A stretch of DNA of 64,000 nucleotides from Norana najaformis (taxonomy: Eukaryota; Annelida; Clitellata; Crassiclitellata; Hormogastridae): NCBI GenBank assembly GCA_964023275.1, contig OZ029923.1, forward strand, positions 11,229,738 through 11,293,737, in the 5' to 3' direction. Positions 56,001 through 62,000 of the stretch are shown piece after piece; positions within the stretch are counted from its first letter, which is position 1; each line of letters opens with the position of its first letter. Below the pieces are notes generated by a model. The model was given only the letters and a program-made list of their open reading frames with translations, was not told the DNA's origin and did not search any database. The position numbers were made by a program, and so were the translations under genes.

Positions 56001-59000
56001 TATTCATAAAGTTCACAGATCATGCTTTAAAGAGTTTAGTTTCTATAGGTGAATTAATGTTGGCTTCCATTTCCCCAACCATGTTATATCAGAATTTGTG
56101 CTATAACAAAGCATGTTATAAGGAGACTTCGGGGTATTTTTGCTTCAGCCAAACTATACTTTAACCTTGAACCATGGCTTAGAACTATTAAGAGAAGCAT
56201 GTTATAGTAGATGGTACATTTGTTCCTGCAGGTCAAAGGAGCTGATGGTCCAAATAGAACACAGTGGGAAGAGATTCTGGATCCCAATCACCCGCACAAG
56301 TTGATGTACTCGCTTCAGATTGTAGAAACGTTGTCAAGACCTCCAAAGTATCGGCGCTCGGTGCTCAAGGTCTGTCCCATTTGCAGAATGTCAGGAATGT
56401 TTTCAATGGTTCTTGTTGATTCTTATATATTGTAATTGTAATTCTGTGCTATGTTCTGTGTTTCTGTTTTATCATAATTGTTTCTGTGCTGTCATTAGAA
56501 TTTAATGATTTCATAATGTACTCTTTTTGTTATGAAATGTCAGCTTGTTGTTGAGTAACGCCACCACAGTTGCTTGATTTTTTTATATAGAGCATCATCA
56601 TCATCATGATCCATGGGCCGAGAGCCCGTAGGTGTCCACTGCATGCATTGTCACTTGTCTCCACAGTTCATGCTTCACACGTCTCAGTTTCTGTTGATCT
56701 CTCCATTCTCCGGTAGCCAACTTCTCGACCCAACCCCGGTCGATCGGTTGGGGACGCGGACCTTGTTTGCCCGGGCGATGTCCGAGCCGGGATCCTCTAT
56801 CTATGATTGTCATTGCATTGGATTTCCTTCATCTGTTTCCTTTATGAACGGAGTATCTGCACCCATCCGTTCGACCCTTGCACTTCTCTATGAAATGAGT
56901 TCCAGGCTTGGGACTGGCTCTGATATCCTTGTGGCACCAGAGACGGCGTTGCCGCCCACGTTAGCCAGCTGTTTCAGGGTTCCTGCTGAGCCTGTCCACC
57001 TCGCGAAGCACCCTAGGTGGTACCTCGGCCAAGACCTTCACCGCTGATGGCATAGCCTCAGCAGGCATTCCCTTACTTGGCTGTTTTCACCCCCTCACCA
57101 CGTTGAGGTGTGAGTCGGACTTTGAGGGGGTTATATAAAGCATTTTCTTTTAATTTTTAGGCCACGTCGTCTGTCCTCAGTCATGCATCTAACGAAGATA
57201 CAGAGGAGACAAGTTCTGAGGATGCACCTGAAGAAATCTGGAGTCGCAAGGTGTGGCATTTTTGAGTCTGTCTTATTGCAGTGGCTGTGATTCAGAATGC
57301 CTGCATTCTGTCTGCTTCTTTCTGATGAAGAAATTTAAAAGTTTGGATTAGAAGTATTGATGGTTAATGTATAATGCTTAACAGGATAATGTATAGTTAA
57401 TATGTTATCTGTGTGTGTTATTTCTTGTAATACTTTCCTAAAATCACATTCTGTGCATCTTAGCAAGCTATGTCTTGGATGCTTTACTGGATTAATTTGA
57501 TTTGGTTTTGTTTTTTCTTATGTGTTTGAATTTGGCTTTAATTAGTCACTTTGCATTCTAAAAGATTTCAGAAGCAGATACCTCGTGGATTGTTCTTAGA
57601 AGAGTCAAGATTCTTGGTGGAAAGTTCATTTGTTACCATTTCCTACCATTGTTTTGAGGGTTGTTTAGGTTCACGTTGGCAGTGTTTATTTAGTATGTTT
57701 TGACATTTTTTAACAGTTTTACTGATTGTTTGCTTTATGTTTCAGTTTACCGATTGTGGTGGTTTGAGGCATCTGTACTCGATTTTCATGTCTAGTCATC
57801 TTCTTTCAAAAGAAGGAGACCGTCAGAATGAAGTAGGTGTTTTTATTTGAATTCTTTGTAAAATAAAACTTATATTTATTTACTTATGAATTTACTTAAG
57901 TAAATACTTATTTACTTATGGCTTGCATATGTCAGTAACTAGTATTCCGAATCAGTATGTTACATGTCATGTTTGTTTAATATTTTGGTGGTTGGGATTT
58001 TTCGTTGTTTTCAGATTCAGCATTGCCCTTTGTTGCTAAATAATTAAAACATCTGTGGGCATTCAGATCTAAATTTTGAGTCAAATTATATTTAATATTG
58101 TTCAGTTTAATTGATTGCCATTGCAGATTTCTCTTTTTTAATGTATTTTGAGTCTTATCGGTTTTTGTTAGCTGTAGTTCTTAATGTATGTTTCTTCTTT
58201 CTCACAGTGGCTGCAGGATTGTCTTGCCTATCTGTTGCGGCTGCTGAGTCAATTTGCAGTTGTGCCTACAGATGTTGACAGTCAGGATGAAGTCTTTGAT
58301 CTTCAGGAAAGTCCAACGAAGAAGGTTCGGAAACAGCGTGTTCAGGAGAAGCTAGTGGTTCCACGTCTGAACCGGGTAAAACGCCGAGAATTCTTTAGCT
58401 ATCCTTTATGGTCCTTTGTTTGGTATTTTTGTTAGAAAGGCTCCAGAAAATCAGACTGTAATGTAAAATGTATTAACTAACATATAATGTAGAAATGTTA
58501 ATGCAGTTTGCTAACCATGTAACATGTAGCATGATAAAGGAAATTCAGGTCTGCTTTTCTCTACACCTTGAGTGCAGATATGTCTAATATATTAAAGTGG
58601 TAAATTTTAAAATGTGTTTTTCTTTAAAATTTATAGACAATTCTGTCAATGATGGACGTCGAGGTTGTCATTCAACTTCTGATGGACATCATGTATGAAG
58701 CGGCTCTTCCAAGGTGAGTGTAAACGAACAAAATTCCATGCATCCAGCAGATTTAATGTGATCTGGAATTTCTGTTTTTAAAATATAATATTATTTTAAT
58801 GTTGCATTATAGCAGAAGAGATTTACCCGTCAATAGTTGCTTTGAATTGAAGTGAAATTGCGGTCTGTAACTGTAGTCAAACAGTCGGATCCAACTGAAA
58901 TTCCGAGAGGTCACAAATGGACCAGAAGGCAGGCTAGGGTCGATGAGCAACCCAACATAGTGATCTAAGTCAGGCTGATAGCAAATAACTGAGACATCTT

Positions 59001-62000
59001 TCTTGCAACTTGGTCTAAATTCATGGTTGAATTGTTAGTGTGGTTCCCTGGTTGACTAAGTTGATTTTATCCAAGTCTAGACTACAAATAACAAATATCT
59101 TGCTTGAAACTTGGCTTAAATTCAAATGATTGATGTGGTCAGTGGTTGACTGAGTTAACGTGTGCATCTTTAGGCGTGATTGCAACCAGTGGCCATCGAC
59201 ATCTTGGGGTCATGTTGAGGTCATCCATTACGCCATGTCGTTTCTTGTGTCTGTGGGGTACACTTGTGAAATCGCTCAGCCGATTCTTTGTAGCAATCCC
59301 AATTTCGGCCGATGGCTTAAACGCCTGACTCTGGAAGCACTTGAGGTATGAAGTTTCTTTCATGGATTTTAGAACTGCAGCTCCTCAATCTCCTCGGAAT
59401 ATTCAGAAACAAACACTCAAGTTCTGTAATTTTGTTCCAGTAAAATGGACTGAAATCATGAATTTTTTAAAACTGACTTAGCTGAGAAATTTGTGTAATT
59501 TAAGTGATCAAGATTGGAAAGCAAATGCTTAATAACTTAATACATATATAACGGCAGTGCCTTGATGAGGTTCTTAAGTGGTTTACGATTGTTCATATGC
59601 ATATATATATACTTAAGTATTGAGTTATATTCATATATATACTTATGTAGTAGTAGTTCTGCAGTTTGACGACAGCTTATGGCATCAAAGGCCGTTGCCC
59701 TCCTCCTTTATCCCGGCTTGGGACTGACACTACCCCCAAACAAGGCAGTGGCAGAGTTATATACTTAAGTATTGAGTTATATGCGTATATATACTTAAGT
59801 ATACTTAGGAGTGTGTGACTGATTAATTTGACTGAATCATTGATTGATTCATCGTGTAGCGGTTTCCTGACGGGTCTTTATCTTTCAGCCACCTGTTCGG
59901 CAGGAGGCATGCCAGGGTCTGTACAAGCTGTGCCTTGGCCGTCGGTCAGACGGTTACACTGGATACATCTATCTGATACCTGTTCTGGCCAATCTGCTTT
60001 TTAGTCTGGACGATGCTAACAAGATGAAATCAGTTAGAAAAATGGTATGCACAAATCCACTTTGAATTTGTTTATGATGAGCCTGACATGTAGTGTTGCG
60101 TTTGCTTGAAAGCTATTACAACAGTTATTATAAGCATTAGAATTTCAGCAAAAAGTATTTTTGAATTGTGTATTGTTTCTGGCGTTGGACTAGTATCTTG
60201 ATCAAAAAGATCCTTGATTACGTTGGATTGAAAAACTATGTTAGATTTCATAGCTTTATATCTTTGAGGTTTATAAAATAGTGTCTGTCTACTGTTTATC
60301 ATGGGCAAACGTGGGCCTCTGTTGCTGAAAAAGACATAGGGGTTGGGTCTTGCATAAGCTGTTATATTTATCCGACTTCTTTTGCTTCACTCTTTCACTG
60401 TTCGTGTTGCTGACTGTAAGTTGTTTTTTCTCAGCAATGAAAGATCAAATTTAAACAGTTCAAAAGTTTCAGACTGGAGGGATGAATTGGTCAAATCTGA
60501 ATATTTGTTGGTTCTAATGGCCATGTTTTGTGTATCTTGGAAAACTTAGTCCCAGGAGGAGAAGGAGCCGAATGGTCCTGGATGTCGCGACTACTTCTGG
60601 CTCCTCTGTCACTTGGTTGAAGGCATCAGCAAGGAAGATGCAGAAAACAGCTGGGAACAGGTAATCCTGTGTATCATGTTTCTTTCTTTATGTTCCTTTC
60701 AGATTTCCAGTGATACTAATTAGGTTATAAAATATTCAGAATAATCAATAGCATGTGTCAGATATTTGCACACATATCTTTTTATAAAATTGTATAATGC
60801 ATTAGGTCAGGTTAACAGTGATATTGAAGGAGATACCTTTTTGATATCAGTGAAGAAGATAGATATTCTGTAAAGTCAGTTGAAAGTATCTTTAAAGAAG
60901 AGCATCGATAAATATGTTCTGTGAAGTGCTACGTGTATTTTGCCTCTGCATTAAGTATTGATATACGTTGAGAAATCGTTAAATTGATACTCCAGAGAAT
61001 CCCAATTGATTCATATTATGTTATTATTAATAATATTTAACATTTAAGTCAAGCCTTGGACAAGAATACAGATTGTTCAGTTCATACTGAGTTTGGCATT
61101 GTGTAGAAGTGGAAAATTTCAATGCAAATTTATTTGTATCTTTAGGAAGGAGGACTGTTGGACCTGAATGTTCTTGCTAGACGCATCGCTGATCACATAA
61201 CCAATCGTCCTTACCTTGAGAAACACCACAATACAAACGAGGATGATGGCCTCATTGGGTTTTTGCGCCTTGCCACAGCAGTCATGAAGCACAGTCCACC
61301 TTTCAAAGCATCGCCAAATGGACAGGTCCGTTGAACACTGTTTTTTGTAGTGGATTACTGGGAAAACTGCCGCAGAGTTTGAGGCTATTAGGAATTTACC
61401 AAGAGGCCTAATAATAATAATAAACTTGATGAATTTACCAGAGGCCTAGCAAGAATAAACTTGATGAATTTGCCAGAGGATGAATAAAAAGATATGAATA
61501 ATGAATTTCCCAGAGGCCTAAAAAGATAAGAATAATCTTGATGAATTTGCCAGAGGGCTAAAAAGATAAGAATGGAAACAGTCAGAGAAGGAACTGATTT
61601 GTCTTTATCTTGAGCCATATTGCATGTGTTCAACAAGTTCTTGTAATTTTTTGATTTTTGGTGTTTGCTCTTCATTCTGGGGTAAGTGACTAAACTTAAT
61701 GAGTAGCTAACAGGTTCCTTTGTAATTCTGCATCTTTATTAGCTGGATTCATTGTGTCTTGCTTCAGACATTCCTAGTTGACACCTTCAGGTGCTTGTTC
61801 GCACTTCCATCACAGAAGATGAGATATCTTCCAAAGTGCAAATCACAGAATGCGCGGACGGCGGCCTATGACCTGCTGGTCGAATTAGCCAAGGGAAACA
61901 TCGACAACTATGTCATTCTTCATGAAATGGTGATGCTACAGCATCATAAGGGTAAGAACATGTCTGTTTTAATATGAATAACATGCTGATAGGCATAAGT

